Source of the DNA: PCPOR2b sp965220385
Lineage (GTDB): Bacteria; Poribacteria; WGA-4E; PCPOR2b
Assembly: GCA_965220385.1 (NCBI GenBank)
Contig: OZ244825.1
Span: forward strand, 4,712,001-4,776,000
Direction: 5' to 3'
Length of the DNA stretch: 64,000 nucleotides
The position numbers and the translations under genes are program-made. The notes below the pieces were generated by a model. The model worked only from the letters and a program-made list of their open reading frames with translations, was not told where the DNA came from and did no database searches. Within the stretch, counting starts at the first letter, position 1. Every line of letters begins with the position of its first letter. Below, piece after piece: positions 28,187 through 36,688 of this stretch.

Positions 28187-28774
28187 ATGCAACAACTCAT
28201 CCTCATCGGCGATTCAATTCGCATGGGCTATCAAGCTGATGTGATTCGTGAGCTCGCCAACCTTGCCGATGTTTGGGCACCGACACAGAACGGCGGGAAT
28301 AGCGCGAATATTCTTCAACATCTCGACGAGTGGATTATCTCTCGACCGCCCGATGTCGTTCATATCAACTGCGGGCTGCACGATTTGAGAAAAGATTTTG
28401 ATACCGGCGAGCCAGCTATCCCGATTAATCAGTACGAATCCAATCTCCGCGCTTTGCTCAAACGTATTTTGGCGGAAACCAACTGCACTGTCATCTGGGC
28501 GATGACCACGCCTGTCAACGAGATTTGGCATCATGAGCGGAAGGGGTTCGATCGACTGGAAGCCGATGTCGCCGCGTATAATGCCGTCGCTTGCGAGGTC
28601 GCAGACAATTTGGATATCCCGATTAACGACCTGTTTAGCGTCATCACAGATGCGGGGCGGGACAGCTATCTAACACCGGATGGCGTCCATTTCACCCCCG
28701 AAGGTAGCGCGTTGCTCGGCAAAGCAGTCGCCGAATTTGTCAAGCCGTACCTCACAACACCTAGGGTCATTTAG
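28187..28774 (+). CDS. SGNH/GDSL-family hydrolase
   Basis: 195 aa; AAGGAGAA lies 9 nt before the ATG. Block I is LILIGDSIRMGY with the nucleophile Ser, block II holds Gly/Asn of NGGNS, block III reads NCGLHDL (His in place of the usual Asn in GxND), and block V is DGVHFTPEG with the Asp-x-x-His pair. No signal peptide is visible, so it is probably cytoplasmic. It would hydrolyse an ester or acetyl group on an unknown substrate. The block III change is a mild departure from the family. Confidence 0.85.
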   Translation: MQQLILIGDSIRMGYQADVIRELANLADVWAPTQNGGNSANILQHLDEWIISRPPDVVHINCGLHDLRKDFDTGEPAIPINQYESNLRALLKRILAETNCTVIWAMTTPVNEIWHHERKGFDRLEADVAAYNAVACEVADNLDIPINDLFSVITDAGRDSYLTPDGVHFTPEGSALLGKAVAEFVKPYLTTPRVI

Positions 28775-28920
28775 TTTTACTGTAGGAGGGATCTCCGAAT
28801 CCCGACACCTCACTGTAGGAGGGATCTCCCGGTTGCGCCTTTTCAAACAAAATGGGTAATAAGCCGAAAACTGAATAGCCCTACACAACACCGGATTAAA
28901 CTCGACAACGAGGAAATAGT

Positions 28921-29799
28921 ATGGACAAAGATACAATCCGAGTCGCATCAATCGCAATGCACAGCACTATGGGCGACCCGTCCACCAACCTAGCGCGTGT
29001 GGCGGAATGGGCGCACAAAGCGCACGCACAAGGCGCAGCCTTTGGGATTTTCCCGGAGGAGTGCATCACCGGGTCAATGAACAAGTCTGACCTAACGTTC
29101 GAGGAAGCGCGGAAGATTGCCGCAGCCGCAGCAGAGGAATCAGTGCCATTTCTGGAATCCCTTTCCCGCAAATTACAGATGACGCTGGTGGTTGGTACGA
29201 TTGAGCCATTTGGAGACCAGCTTCGCAATAGTGCCCTCATCGTCGGACCTGAAGGATATCTGGCAACCTTTTCAAAGCTCCATCTGCCCAATCCGAATGA
29301 GCGGGAATGGTTTGTACCCGGCGATACGTTTCCGGTGGTCGCCTCGCAGGGCTGGACGTTTGGTGTGGGGATCTGCTACGATTTGCGTTTCCCTGAACTT
29401 TTTCGCAGCGCGGCGCAGAAGGGGGCGGAACTCTTTTTCATCCCCGTCGGCGGCAGTGGGGCGACGGAAAAGATTTCCAACAACGGAGATCAGCGTGAGC
29501 AAGCCGAGCTTCACAAAGAATTAGCGATGCAGCTGCTACCGGGACGCGCTGTCGATAATGCCCTCCATATCTTTTATGCAAATCAGTCGGGGCACAGCGG
29601 CAATGCTTGGTTTCCGGGGTTATGTTTGGCTATAGATCCAAGCGGAGAACTGATTGATGAATATCTCCCAGACGAAGGGATGATCGTCACAGAAGTCAAA
29701 AGGGAGATAGCAGATAGGGCAAGGGCTTCCGCTAGCTGCACCGTTGATGAGGCAAGACCCACGGTCTACGAGGCAGCCCAACTGGTGAAAGGAGAATAG
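28921..29799 (+). CDS. Carbon-nitrogen hydrolase (nitrilase superfamily)
   Basis: 292 aa; GAGGAAA lies 7 nt before the ATG. The Glu-Lys-Cys triad is visible: Glu in FPEECITG, Lys in FSKLHLPNPNEREWF, Cys in GVGICYDLRFPELFR. Family members hydrolyse amides, carbamoyl groups or nitriles, and omega-amidase-type or N-carbamoyl amidohydrolase activities are plausible. It follows the SGNH gene after a 146-bp gap that holds two copies of TGTAGGAGGGATCTCC (near 28780 and 28812). Confidence 0.88.
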   Translation: MDKDTIRVASIAMHSTMGDPSTNLARVAEWAHKAHAQGAAFGIFPEECITGSMNKSDLTFEEARKIAAAAAEESVPFLESLSRKLQMTLVVGTIEPFGDQLRNSALIVGPEGYLATFSKLHLPNPNEREWFVPGDTFPVVASQGWTFGVGICYDLRFPELFRSAAQKGAELFFIPVGGSGATEKISNNGDQREQAELHKELAMQLLPGRAVDNALHIFYANQSGHSGNAWFPGLCLAIDPSGELIDEYLPDEGMIVTEVKREIADRARASASCTVDEARPTVYEAAQLVKGE

Positions 29800-29825
29800 T
29801 TTATTCGTCTATTCAATCAACGTAG

Positions 29826-31172
29826 CTAAAACGCCCCGGAGCGTTTGGCTTCCTTGGCTTTCTCTTCATCTACAAAGGCAAGTAAAATCAACCCCACAAT
29901 GAAGAAGACCATCAGTGAAACAATGGCTAATCGTGATGTTCCAGTAATTTGGCGTATGATGGCAAACACCAAGGGACCCCAAATCGCTGAGAATTTACTA
30001 AAGACAGAATAAAATCCGTAAAACTCAGCGGAGGCTTCCTTGGGAACCATCGCCCCGTAAAAGGAACGACTGAGTGCCTGTGAGCCACTGAGCACGATTC
30101 CTACAACGATCCCCAAGATAAAAAACTCCGTAACGGTATGTAGAAAATAGGCATAGGTGACAACCCCACTCCAGAGGAGTAACGTTAACATCAAAGCCCG
30201 TTTCGCACCGATCTTACCGGCGATTCTACCGAATAGTAAGGCGCCGCCAGCAGCGATAATCTGAATCATCAGCAACGTGACCATCAAGACGGTTGCAGAA
30301 AATTTCAATTCTTCTTTCCCGTAAATCGTTGCCATCTTGATTACCGTCTGAATCCCGTCGTTATAGATCATGAAAGCAATTAAGAACAGCAGCAGATGTT
30401 TGAAACGTCGAACCCTTCTAATCGTTGCGAGGGTTCGCGTTATGCCAATGGCGGCATAAGCGACTATCTTCGGTTGCGATTGGTACTTTTCAGGCATTAC
30501 CTCTATCGCCCCCGCCTCCTTCAGTTTCTTGAGCGTAAAGAGCGTAAAGCCCGCCCACCATAAACCTGTCATTCCCAGTCCAATCCGGGCTGCCAGTCCT
30601 TGACCAATCCCAATGATTCCACCGCCGGCAACCAGTCCCAACGTAATGGCGAATTGCAATCCACCGCCGATGTAGCCGTAGGAAAATCCTTTACTTGATA
30701 CCCAGTCTATTTTATCTTCCGAGGCAATCTGAGGCAGAAACGCGTCATAGAAGACATTCGCTGATACATACCCGATCTGTGCGATTAGAAATAGGGTGGC
30801 GGTCTTCCATATATCCCCGGGCTGACAAAAGTAGAGGAGCGTTGCACAGATGCTGCCCATATAGGCAAATGTGATCAGGAATTTTTTCTTAGATGAGGAG
30901 AAGTCTGATATAGTACCGAGAATAGGAGCAAACAGAAAGACAAACAGCGCCGCGGCACTTGCCAGATACGCCCAGAGAGCAGCTGCGCTGACAACGGTGT
31001 TACCGATTTGGACACCGCCTTCGCCCACAATCCCGTCGGCGAAATAGATCGGTAAAACGCCTGCCACTACTGTGGTTACATAGGCAGAGTTTGCCCAGTC
31101 ATACATACACCAACCGAAAATCTGGGAATCACCTGAACCATTCTGCTGATTTTGCTGCTCTATCTGTGTCAC
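29826..31172 (-). CDS. MFS transporter of the UMF1/Atg22-like family
   Basis: 448 aa, from GTG 31172 with AAGGA upstream. About 12 transmembrane helices. The opening FGWCMYDWANSAYVTTVV is the Atg22/UMF1 signature, and APILGTISDFSSSKKKFL is the MFS loop 2-3 motif. Bacterial members are annotated as permeases of amino acids or other small molecules, with no proven substrate. It lies 13 bp after the TIGR02206 membrane-protein gene and after purD on the same strand, so the three probably form an operon. Confidence 0.85.
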   Translation of the reverse strand: MTQIEQQNQQNGSGDSQIFGWCMYDWANSAYVTTVVAGVLPIYFADGIVGEGGVQIGNTVVSAAALWAYLASAAALFVFLFAPILGTISDFSSSKKKFLITFAYMGSICATLLYFCQPGDIWKTATLFLIAQIGYVSANVFYDAFLPQIASEDKIDWVSSKGFSYGYIGGGLQFAITLGLVAGGGIIGIGQGLAARIGLGMTGLWWAGFTLFTLKKLKEAGAIEVMPEKYQSQPKIVAYAAIGITRTLATIRRVRRFKHLLLFLIAFMIYNDGIQTVIKMATIYGKEELKFSATVLMVTLLMIQIIAAGGALLFGRIAGKIGAKRALMLTLLLWSGVVTYAYFLHTVTEFFILGIVVGIVLSGSQALSRSFYGAMVPKEASAEFYGFYSVFSKFSAIWGPLVFAIIRQITGTSRLAIVSLMVFFIVGLILLAFVDEEKAKEAKRSGAF

Positions 31173-31185
31173 CTATTAGTTCCTT

Positions 31186-31932
31186 TTATACGTGATTGTT
31201 TTTTGAAGAAAGTGATCTCAGCCAGTCGCCAATTAAGAAAGGGGAGTAGACAAGGAAGAAAAAGACGAGCGCCACACCATCTAAAATGGGTATATACCAG
31301 GGCCAAGGCGCAAAGAAGAAGGGGGATTTCGTATCCGGTGGCTCGCAAATGAACATGTAGTTAGATTTCAACAATAAGTTGACGCCTGCGATAACCACCA
31401 CATAGAGGTTGACAAGCAGGAACGAACGCAATAGCCCCTTGAGAGTGGGGCGCATTCTCAGTCCCCACGTCGCAAACAGTACACTGACAACAATGCCATC
31501 ATGCGCAATGAAATACTGGAAAAAACGGTAGCTCGGGAAATCAACCCAAAGTTGAGGCGTGATAATAGCATTTAATGCGCCGACGATTCCCCAGAAATAA
31601 CTGACTTCATAAAGGGTCTGATTCCGACGTAATAGTGCAAACGCCACGATAAAGACTACAACGCCACAGATGTGGAGAGGCAGATATCTTTGCAGAAACA
31701 CACCGAGCGATTGCACCGTTGCCGCACGGTAAATCCAATGCCCAACTTCATTCACGATTAATATCGCGCTCAAAAGGTAGCAAATCATATTCGTTACTAC
31801 CGATGAATCCACTTTTCTCGCGAGTATCGATAGTGTAATAGGCAGCGCGATTGTCAAGGCTAACACGACGATATGAGAAACGCCAAGAAATTGAAATTCG
31901 GAGGTTGGCACGGCTGCTCGCCTCTCGATCAT
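31186..31932 (-). CDS. TIGR02206 (YwaF-like) integral membrane protein
   Basis: 248 aa with about six or seven transmembrane helices. The motifs LPLHICGVVVF, SYFWGIVGALNAIITP, FPSYRFFQYFIAHDG and APWPWYI match the TIGR02206/YwaF family of unknown function. The start ATG 31932 lies 5 nt after the purD stop codon, so translation is probably coupled. The role is unknown. Confidence 0.8.
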   Translation of the reverse strand: MIERRAAVPTSEFQFLGVSHIVVLALTIALPITLSILARKVDSSVVTNMICYLLSAILIVNEVGHWIYRAATVQSLGVFLQRYLPLHICGVVVFIVAFALLRRNQTLYEVSYFWGIVGALNAIITPQLWVDFPSYRFFQYFIAHDGIVVSVLFATWGLRMRPTLKGLLRSFLLVNLYVVVIAGVNLLLKSNYMFICEPPDTKSPFFFAPWPWYIPILDGVALVFFFLVYSPFLIGDWLRSLSSKNNHV

Positions 31933-31936
31933 CCAT

Positions 31937-33217
31937 CTACGAAACTCGGTCTAACGCCCGGTATCCGATGTCACTCCGAAAATGGGCTTGATCAAAGTGG
32001 ATCTCCGCCACCCCGCGATACGCACCTTCAATCGCAGATCTGATGTCAGGGGCGAGCGCGGTGATGCCGAGTACCCGACCACCTCCCGTGGCGATGTCTC
32101 CGTTTTTCATCTGAGTTCCTGCATGAAAGACTGTCACGTTCTCCAGTGCATTGGCGCGATCCAGCCCACTAATCACCTTGCCCGTTTCGTAAGGGGCAGG
32201 ATACCCACCTGACGCCATTACCACACACGTTGCGACTTCGGGCTTCCACTTGCATTCAACCTTATCCAAAGTTCCATCAATGCAGGCTTCCAGCATCGGC
32301 ACGAGGTCGCTCTCCATGCGGGTTAGCAATACCTGCGCTTCTGGGTCACCAAGCCGGCAGTTAAACTCGATCACTTTAGGTCCCGCGTCAGTAATCATCA
32401 ACCCGACATACAAAATGCCCTTGAAGGTGCGTCCCTCAGACGCCATCCCGTTGATAGCTGGGCGCACAATCGTATCCATAACCTGCTCGCTGAGTTCGGG
32501 TGTCATCACCGGTGCCGGTGAGTACGCCCCCATACCCCCGGTATTTTTGCCAAGATCACCGTCTAAGGACATTTTGTGGTCTTGCGAACTCACAAAAGGA
32601 AGAGTGTGCACACCATCCGTTAAGACCGTGAAGCTGGCTTCCTCACCAAATAACGCCTCTTCGATTACCACCTTGTCTCCGGCATTCCCAAAGTTCCGAT
32701 CAACCATGATTTCCTGAACCGCTTTGACGGCGGCATCAAGCGTTAGTCCCGGAATAACGCCTTTCCCTGCAGCCAATCCATCCGCTTTGATAAAGACCGG
32801 TGCGTTAAGAGCTTCAAGGTAGGCGATTGCTGCGTCTGCCTCCCCGAACGTGCGGTGTACGGCGGTGGGGATACCATTCTCTGTCATCAATCGTTTTGCG
32901 AAATCCTTGCTCGCCTCAAGGATCGCGGCTTTCCGGTCCGGTCCAAACGCTCGGAGTCCCCGTGTTTGAAAGACATCCACAATCCCTTTTGCCAACGGAT
33001 CTTCGGGACCAACGACGGTCAGGTCTATCTTTTCCGTTTCCGCAAAGTCCGCAAGCCCTGAAAAGTCGTCCTCTAAGGGAATTGATCGGCAGTCAGCGAT
33101 TTGGGCGATACCCGGATTCCCCGGCACACAGTACACCTTCTCAACAAGCGGACTTTGTACAATCTTCCAGACAAACGTGTGCTCTCTAGCACCACTCCCA
33201 ACAACTAAAATTCTCAT
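31937..33217 (-). CDS. purD: Phosphoribosylamine-glycine ligase
   Basis: 426 aa, the usual PurD length. It opens MRILVVGSGAREHTF, with VGPEDPLAKGIVD, the ATP-grasp segment FIKADGLAAGKGV, QDHKMSLDGDLGKNTGGMGAY and FNCRLGDPEAQ. It joins phosphoribosylamine and glycine with ATP in the second step of purine synthesis. AAGGAG lies before the ATG. It heads a three-gene minus-strand run; no other pur gene is nearby. Confidence 0.96.
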   Translation of the reverse strand: MRILVVGSGAREHTFVWKIVQSPLVEKVYCVPGNPGIAQIADCRSIPLEDDFSGLADFAETEKIDLTVVGPEDPLAKGIVDVFQTRGLRAFGPDRKAAILEASKDFAKRLMTENGIPTAVHRTFGEADAAIAYLEALNAPVFIKADGLAAGKGVIPGLTLDAAVKAVQEIMVDRNFGNAGDKVVIEEALFGEEASFTVLTDGVHTLPFVSSQDHKMSLDGDLGKNTGGMGAYSPAPVMTPELSEQVMDTIVRPAINGMASEGRTFKGILYVGLMITDAGPKVIEFNCRLGDPEAQVLLTRMESDLVPMLEACIDGTLDKVECKWKPEVATCVVMASGGYPAPYETGKVISGLDRANALENVTVFHAGTQMKNGDIATGGGRVLGITALAPDIRSAIEGAYRGVAEIHFDQAHFRSDIGYRALDRVS

Positions 33218-33322
33218 CGAGTTCTCCTTGATCTGGGTTGATAGGCTCCGTTAATTGTTTGAATCACAGATTAAGTGGATTAAAGGATTACACGGATTCA
33301 AAAAGTATTGACGATGGCATTA

Positions 33323-33811
33323 CTACGTTTCCCCTGCAAATTGTAGCACGTCATCAATGAACGATTGATCTAGATACATACCGTTATCACGCAACGCGTC
33401 CAAAAACGGCTTGATGGCATCAGTTAACCCTTTTTTCTTTGCCTCCAGCAATACTCCAACCGTGCCCCTGACCGGCAATCCGATCCGTTTGGCTTCCTCC
33501 CGTGCTTTCTTTTCATCAATAATTACGAGATGTGGATCGTGTTCTTCTGCAAGGGCTAAAACTGAGGCTTCGCCCCGATCGAGTCTACCATAAACTGATG
33601 CGCTTTGTGGGTCAGTCAACGACACAGTTCTAATCCACGGCGCACCGTTGAGTGAGGAACGGCGAGCTATCGTATCAGTTCCGAGAAACTCTTCTTGGAC
33701 CTCTTCTGGTATCCACACATCTGTATAGAGTTCCCGTAACAGAGGAAGGAGGTTGAGTATCCAAAGAAAAACAAGCGGACTATTATTGATGATCACTGGC
33801 TTTGTGGGCAT
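33323..33811 (-). CDS. DUF3368 PIN-domain ribonuclease toxin
   Basis: 162 aa from ATG 33811. The frame also allows TTG 33850; neither has a strong ribosome site. The PIN pattern is INNSPLVFL at the N-terminus (Asn10 where many PIN proteins have Asp), VWIPEEVQEEF, RLDRGEASVLALA and VIIDEKKAREEAKRIGLPVR followed by GTVGVLLEAKKKG, typical of DUF3368, a VapC-like family paired with UPF0175 antitoxins. Acidic residues Glu81 and Asp99 would bind metal for RNA cleavage. The start overlaps the 3' end of the upstream gene by 29 nt, so synthesis is probably coupled. That upstream protein ends in a UPF0175 domain, making the pair a toxin-antitoxin unit. Confidence 0.85.
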   Translation of the reverse strand: MPTKPVIINNSPLVFLWILNLLPLLRELYTDVWIPEEVQEEFLGTDTIARRSSLNGAPWIRTVSLTDPQSASVYGRLDRGEASVLALAEEHDPHLVIIDEKKAREEAKRIGLPVRGTVGVLLEAKKKGLTDAIKPFLDALRDNGMYLDQSFIDDVLQFAGET

Positions 33812-35396
33812 TGACAAAATCCGATGCAAGTTCCTCTGCTGTTTCTCCAATAGGAGAGAGTTCGTGCTGACCCATAAGAAGGAGAAACTCGGAATATGGC
33901 ATACCCGCTAATCGGGCAGCAAGCCCGGTGCTGAGTTCACCGGTTTCGTAACCTTTCAATGCTAATGCGAGACGGGTCTCTTTTTCAAGTCCAATAGGCT
34001 CTGCTTTGGGGTTCAGCATGGCAGCGATGTCTTCCGGCAACCGAATCCCTGTTTTCCGCTCAAAATCTGCGACACTTTTGTAGATTTTGTGAAATAGCGC
34101 AATGATATTCACACCCAAAATTGCGGCAACGGTCAAATCCACTTTGGCATTTCCCCAGTGCTGCAGATGTAACCATGCCACGCCGCAATTGCCATAGGCG
34201 AGTCCACTATCTGGATTCAGCTTTATCGCCGCGTTATAGTCATCCATGGCACGGTGAATATCAATTTTACTGAGGTAGACATTACCACGATGGGCATACG
34301 CTTCGGCTAACTCTGGATTTAGCCCTATTGCTGTGCTATAGTCTTGGATGGCATAGAGAATCTCCCCTTTTTTGTGATAAGCCACCCCACGATGGGTATA
34401 AGCGTTAGCATAATTGGGATTCAGTTGTATCGCTTTAGTATAGTCTGCAATGGCACGGTCATAATCGCCTTTCGCCCCGTAAGCCACTCCACGATTGAAA
34501 TAGGCGTCAGCATAATTGGGATTCAGTTGTATCGCTTTAGTATAGTCTGCAATGGCACGGTCATAATCGCCTTTCGCCCCGTAAGCCACTCCGCGATTGA
34601 AATAACCTTCGGCATAATCAGGTTTGAGCTCTATCGCCCTGTTACAGTCGTCGAGGACCTGTTCAAACTCACCTGTTTTAAGATAAGCAGCACCGCGATT
34701 GAAATAGGCATCAGCATAATTGGGATTCAGTTGTATCGCTTTAGTATAGTCTGCAATGGCACGGTCAAAGCCACCTTTGCTCTCGTAAGCAACCCCTCGG
34801 TTGTTATAGGTATAGATGCTATTCGGGTTGAGTTCAATCGCATGTGAGTAGACTTCTATCGCCCTGTTTATCTGCTCAAGCATCACTAAAACGTTACCTT
34901 GCTGGAATGCCAATTCAGCGCGTAGTTCTTTTTCAGTTGTCCTAGACGGTGCCTCCATCTGAGCCTGCATTTTGTCAACGGCTTCTTGAATGCTTTCCGC
35001 CACATTTTGCCAACCCATTCTATCAGGAAACCATTCGTTAATAGGCTTACCCTCGGCAGGCAGCGCTTGGAAATCGCTGAGTTGATGATTTAGCCAATCA
35101 CAACGTTCAAGGATGATGGGGATGACTCTTATCTGTGCGCTCAATGCTTCCGCCAATTCCCTGTTACAGTCTTCAGACGCCAGACTTGCAGCAGAAACGA
35201 GGTAGCACAGAATATCCGAAGCGTTAAGGGAGTTGGAAATCTTTTGATACCACTCGTCGCTTGGACGGCTTTCATTATCGTCCCAAAATTTTATCACGCC
35301 TTTTTTTTTCATTACACCAAGGCACGTAATCAATTTTTCCTTTGCTGCTTTATCTGTATGTGCATAGGTAATGAATATCTTTAAGGGCTTATTCAT
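33783..35396 (-). CDS. TIR-TPR-UPF0175 fusion protein (putative sensor/antitoxin of a PIN toxin)
   Basis: 537 aa; GAGGAAAAAG lies before the ATG. Residues 1-145 are a TIR domain (IFITYAHTDKAAKEKL, KFWDDNESRPSDEW, LVSAASLASEDCNRE, VIPIILERCDW), with Glu80 in the position of the catalytic Glu of NAD-cleaving TIRs. Residues ~160-430 are eight TPR units of 34 residues, units 4 and 5 nearly identical (RGVAYGAKGDYDRAIADYTKAIQLNPNY, given here only as a pattern). Residues ~465-530 (TRLALALKGYETGELSTG, LAARLAGMPYSEFLLLMGQH, ETAEELASDF) match UPF0175, the antitoxin family paired with DUF3368 PIN toxins. The PIN gene follows with a 29-nt overlap. Fusion of a TIR effector and TPR sensor to an antitoxin is unusual and suggests abortive-infection logic; this is inference. 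Confidence 0.85.
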   Translation of the reverse strand: MNKPLKIFITYAHTDKAAKEKLITCLGVMKKKGVIKFWDDNESRPSDEWYQKISNSLNASDILCYLVSAASLASEDCNRELAEALSAQIRVIPIILERCDWLNHQLSDFQALPAEGKPINEWFPDRMGWQNVAESIQEAVDKMQAQMEAPSRTTEKELRAELAFQQGNVLVMLEQINRAIEVYSHAIELNPNSIYTYNNRGVAYESKGGFDRAIADYTKAIQLNPNYADAYFNRGAAYLKTGEFEQVLDDCNRAIELKPDYAEGYFNRGVAYGAKGDYDRAIADYTKAIQLNPNYADAYFNRGVAYGAKGDYDRAIADYTKAIQLNPNYANAYTHRGVAYHKKGEILYAIQDYSTAIGLNPELAEAYAHRGNVYLSKIDIHRAMDDYNAAIKLNPDSGLAYGNCGVAWLHLQHWGNAKVDLTVAAILGVNIIALFHKIYKSVADFERKTGIRLPEDIAAMLNPKAEPIGLEKETRLALALKGYETGELSTGLAARLAGMPYSEFLLLMGQHELSPIGETAEELASDFVNAHKASDHQ

Positions 35397-35511
35397 CTTT
35401 TTCCTCTGTCTGAATCTGGATTCTCAGGATTTTTGGATGTATCGTTTCTTATTCCTATACCAATCCAACTCTTTAACCCTCATCAGCATTGTATTATTTA
35501 CTATAAAAAAG

Positions 35512-36237
35512 TTATGCTACCTCCTGACCCAATGCAGCCCGGTAGTCCCTGACAGATCGTTCAAGCCCCACATAAAGGGCATGCGCCATCAGGTGATGAC
35601 CAATCGAAACCTCAAGTAAACCCCGGAGATTCCTCATACGCGGCAGATTTTCCAAATTGAGATCATGCCCGGCATTGATACCGAGACCTAAGCTGACAGC
35701 CTTTTCAGCAGCTCTAACGAGCAAGCCAAATTCGTGTGCGATCTCCTGCTCTGTTTTCGCCCACGCATAAGGCGCTGTGTAGAATTCAACCCGATCCGCA
35801 CCCACTTCCTTCGCTAATTCGACTTGATGCAGGTCTGTGCCGCTAAATAGACTCACACGGATGCCCGCATCTTTGAGCCGTTGAATGACCGGTTTGAGCC
35901 CCTCACCTTCTGCCATCAGATCCCAACCGTGGTCGCTTGTCACCTCACCCGGCGTGACGGGAACAAGTGTGCATTGGTCCGGCTGCACCTCTATCACCAT
36001 ATCCAACAGATCAGGTCGGGGATCGCCCTCAATGTTATATTCGACTGTAACCATCTCGGCAATTTCGTAGACATCATGAGGCTTGATGTGTCGTTGATCT
36101 TCCCGCGGGTGCACCGTGATCCCCTGTGCGCCGGAATTGATGCAGGTCCGTACCGCTTGAATGACATTTGGAACATCTTCGCCTCTGGAATTTCTTAGCG
36201 TTGCAACCTTATTGACGTTCACACTCAGGTTAATCAT
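35512..36237 (-). CDS. pdxJ: Pyridoxine 5'-phosphate synthase
   Basis: 241 aa, the normal length. It opens LSVNVNKVATLRNSRG, with GITVHPREDQRHI, YNIEGDP, LVPVTPGEVTSDHGW, RVSLFSGTD and GLGINAGHDLNLENL. It condenses 1-deoxyxylulose 5-phosphate with 3-amino-2-oxopropyl phosphate to make pyridoxine phosphate (vitamin B6) in the DXP-dependent route. GAGGGAGAAG lies before the ATG. No pdxA is seen nearby. Confidence 0.95.
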   Translation of the reverse strand: MINLSVNVNKVATLRNSRGEDVPNVIQAVRTCINSGAQGITVHPREDQRHIKPHDVYEIAEMVTVEYNIEGDPRPDLLDMVIEVQPDQCTLVPVTPGEVTSDHGWDLMAEGEGLKPVIQRLKDAGIRVSLFSGTDLHQVELAKEVGADRVEFYTAPYAWAKTEQEIAHEFGLLVRAAEKAVSLGLGINAGHDLNLENLPRMRNLRGLLEVSIGHHLMAHALYVGLERSVRDYRAALGQEVA

Positions 36238-36337
36238 TATCTTCTCCCTCTATTACCATGTTTTAAGGTTCTCATTATGCAAATTTGAGGTGGGATTGTC
36301 AACCATAATTGTTTGGACTGGTGTTAAGGAAATTTAC

Positions 36338-36366
36338 TTGACATGAACACTTATGTGATGTATTAT
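36338..36366 (+). promoter_or_regulatory. Near-consensus sigma-70 promoter upstream of gltB
   Basis: TTGACA (36338-36343), 17-nt spacer, TATTAT (36361-36366). It predicts a start near 36373 and a ~315-nt leader before gltB. Confidence 0.7.
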
Positions 36367-36688
36367 AACAGGTCTATCTGCCATAATTTTCAACGAATGT
36401 AGTGTCCTCGAAGTAAGGGTAACAGATTCCCACTAAATGATTTTCCTTCCTGAACCTTCATCTCATCGAAATGTTTCAGCAAGTAATCATTAAGTCTCGC
36501 ACGATTGGACGGACATTCTCCTGTGTCCGCCGATCCACTCTGAAAAAGTGTTTTCATTGATTCAGGGATACATAGGCAGGACACTATCTTAAAGTAAAAG
36601 AAGATCAATGATAAAGTAAACAAGAATCGCAGCAAGAGCAACAAAGAGATACGGATTATCGGAATGTAGTAAAATAAGAAAGGCTAAC
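36367..36688 (+). other. Long 5' leader of gltB
   Basis: About 320 nt without a supported gene. It holds an inverted repeat GGACGGACA / TGTCCGCC near 36508-36530. A minus-strand frame (36390-36644) encodes 84 residues with a hydrophobic N-part, but no homologue is recognised and it may be chance. The length of the leader leaves room for regulation, but I cannot assign a known riboswitch. Confidence 0.35.

Noticed and set aside
34400..34800. Regular ~102-bp direct repeats, considered as CRISPR or other array
   Set aside because: They are in-frame TPR codons of the TIR fusion gene on the minus strand; there are no short spacers.
36390..36644. 84-codon minus-strand ORF in the gltB leader
   Set aside because: The N-part is hydrophobic and the C-part plausible, but no family, no clear ribosome site and an excellent opposite-strand promoter lead into this region; left as unsupported.
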